DNA of 64,000 nucleotides from Flavobacterium enshiense DK69 (GTDB lineage Bacteria; Bacteroidota; Bacteroidia; Flavobacteriales; Flavobacteriaceae), in the NCBI RefSeq assembly GCF_000498495.1, contig NZ_AVCS01000006.1:124001-188000 (forward strand). The letters are read 5' to 3'. Position numbers and translations under genes: made by a program. Positions 63,397-64,000 of the stretch are shown here, in pieces. Every line of letters begins with the position of its first letter. Position 1 is the first letter of the stretch. The notes beneath the pieces are model-generated. The model saw only the letters and a program-made list of their open reading frames with translations, had not been told where the DNA came from and searched no databases.

Positions 63397-63488
63397 AGGT
63401 ACTGTTAAAGATAATGTAAATATAGTACATTATAGTCGGAAAATAACAGCAAAACAGCGTTGTTAACGATAATTTAGTGAAGTAGCGA

Positions 63489-64000
63489 TCAGTCGTTGGA
63501 TTTCATTTTTTCCTGAAAAACAAAGTAAGCGCGTTGGGATGCTTTTTCTTCTGCTTTTTTCTTGGAAGTGGCTCGGGCTTTAGCAACTATTTTATTGTCT
63601 ATTTTAAGTTTTACCCCAAAATACTTCACACCTTCGTTTCCGCTATCTTCATATACATCATAGTGGAACGATTTTTTTTCTTTCTGGCACCATTCGATTA
63701 CCAAACTTTTATAGCTGATCACTTTGCCTTCCAGTTTAGCAATATCCACATAAGGAAGAATCACTTTTTTATGGATGAATTTTTCGCAATATGCAAAGCC
63801 GCGGTCAAGGTAAATGGCGCCTATCAATGCTTCGAAAAGATTCCCGTGAATGTTTTCGCCAAAGTGCTGAGTGGCTACCTTGCTTTCAACGTGTTTGATA
63901 AGATTCAGGTCTTTTCCCAATTCGTTCAGGTGATCGCGGCTGACAATCTTCGAACGCATCTTGGTTAGATAGCCTTCGTCTCCGGTGGGTACTTCGTTAA
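63489..64000 (-). CDS. rnc: Ribonuclease III, 5' part beyond the window
   Basis: Partial: the reading frame continues past the first internal ATG (63959) to the window edge, reading NEVPTGDEGYLTKM, which matches the middle of the RNase III domain. Inside the window are the second acidic box (NLFEALIGAIYLDRG) and a C-terminal dsRNA-binding domain (SYKSLVIEWCQKEKK to KKKAEEKASQRAYF). The ERLEFLGDA signature should lie to the right, outside. Cleaves double-stranded RNA in rRNA and mRNA maturation. Confidence 0.92.
   Translation of the reverse strand, partial: NEVPTGDEGYLTKMRSKIVSRDHLNELGKDLNLIKHVESKVATQHFGENIHGNLFEALIGAIYLDRGFAYCEKFIHKKVILPYVDIAKLEGKVISYKSLVIEWCQKEKKSFHYDVYEDSGNEGVKYFGVKLKIDNKIVAKARATSKKKAEEKASQRAYFVFQEKMKSND

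Overview
The window reads as a chromosomal segment of a Flavobacterium-like member of the Bacteroidota. The evidence is AT-rich DNA, almost no Shine-Dalgarno sequences, several TAnnTTTG-type -7 promoter boxes, secreted proteins ending in type IX secretion (T9SS) sorting domains, a TonB-dependent receptor with a carboxypeptidase-like N-terminal domain, an IPExxxVDY-family protein beside rnc and pyk, and bacillithiol-type thiol enzymes. No rRNA, tRNA, CRISPR array, transposase or integrase was recognised. Most of the window is ordinary core genome, with a few accessory intrusions.

Layout. 0.3-8.1 kb: an outer-membrane-type lipoprotein, class I fumarase, an SpmA-SpmB-type membrane protein, a DEDDy exonuclease, a serine hydrolase, an O6-alkylguanine methyltransferase and an XRE-regulator/membrane-protein pair. 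8.2-15.0 kb: a leftward haem operon (hemA-hemC-hemD-hemE-hemF-[four-helix-bundle ORF]-hemB-cytochrome c); four of its gaps carry degenerate 7-bp tandem repeats. 15.2-20.8 kb: an AraC-type regulator, then three paralogous secreted proteins wedged before hemH and hemJ, so nearly the whole protoporphyrin/haem pathway from glutamyl-tRNA is present. 20.9-28.1 kb: histidine kinase, enoyl-CoA hydratase, glutamate dehydrogenase, HD hydrolase, acyl-ACP desaturase plus plsC, bacilliredoxin and a periplasmic thioredoxin.

28.1-36.7 kb is a metal-uptake locus: a TonB-dependent receptor with its thioredoxin, divergent from a DtxR/MntR regulator and an Nramp transporter fused to a universal-stress domain. 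It converges on feoA-feoB and a 43-residue cysteine-rich FeoB-associated protein. A palindrome TTTAGG-N4-ACTAAA in the divergent promoter region overlaps the receptor's likely -7 box and is a good candidate operator. An SCO-type copper chaperone follows.

36.9-49.9 kb: M13 and S9 peptidases, an EamA transporter, a string of overlapping genes (zinc-ribbon, NUMOD4/HNH-like, NAD-binding), a BstA-type DinB protein, a tail-less SSB, an HDAC-like/CAT-like/HAD operon, and metG. 50.0-57.7 kb: LD-carboxypeptidase, YraN, an ACT-like protein, a T9SS-exported metalloprotease, RlpA, a CYTH protein, an NAD-binding protein and dinB (Pol IV). 57.9-60.4 kb: a giant delta-60-repeat T9SS protein with 14 repeats. 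Directly after its terminator lies a second, synonymously diverged copy of the 3' end of dinB, the clearest rearrangement scar in the window. 60.7-64.0 kb: a Bax1-I/YccA protein, pyk, an IPExxxVDY protein and rnc, which runs off the right edge.
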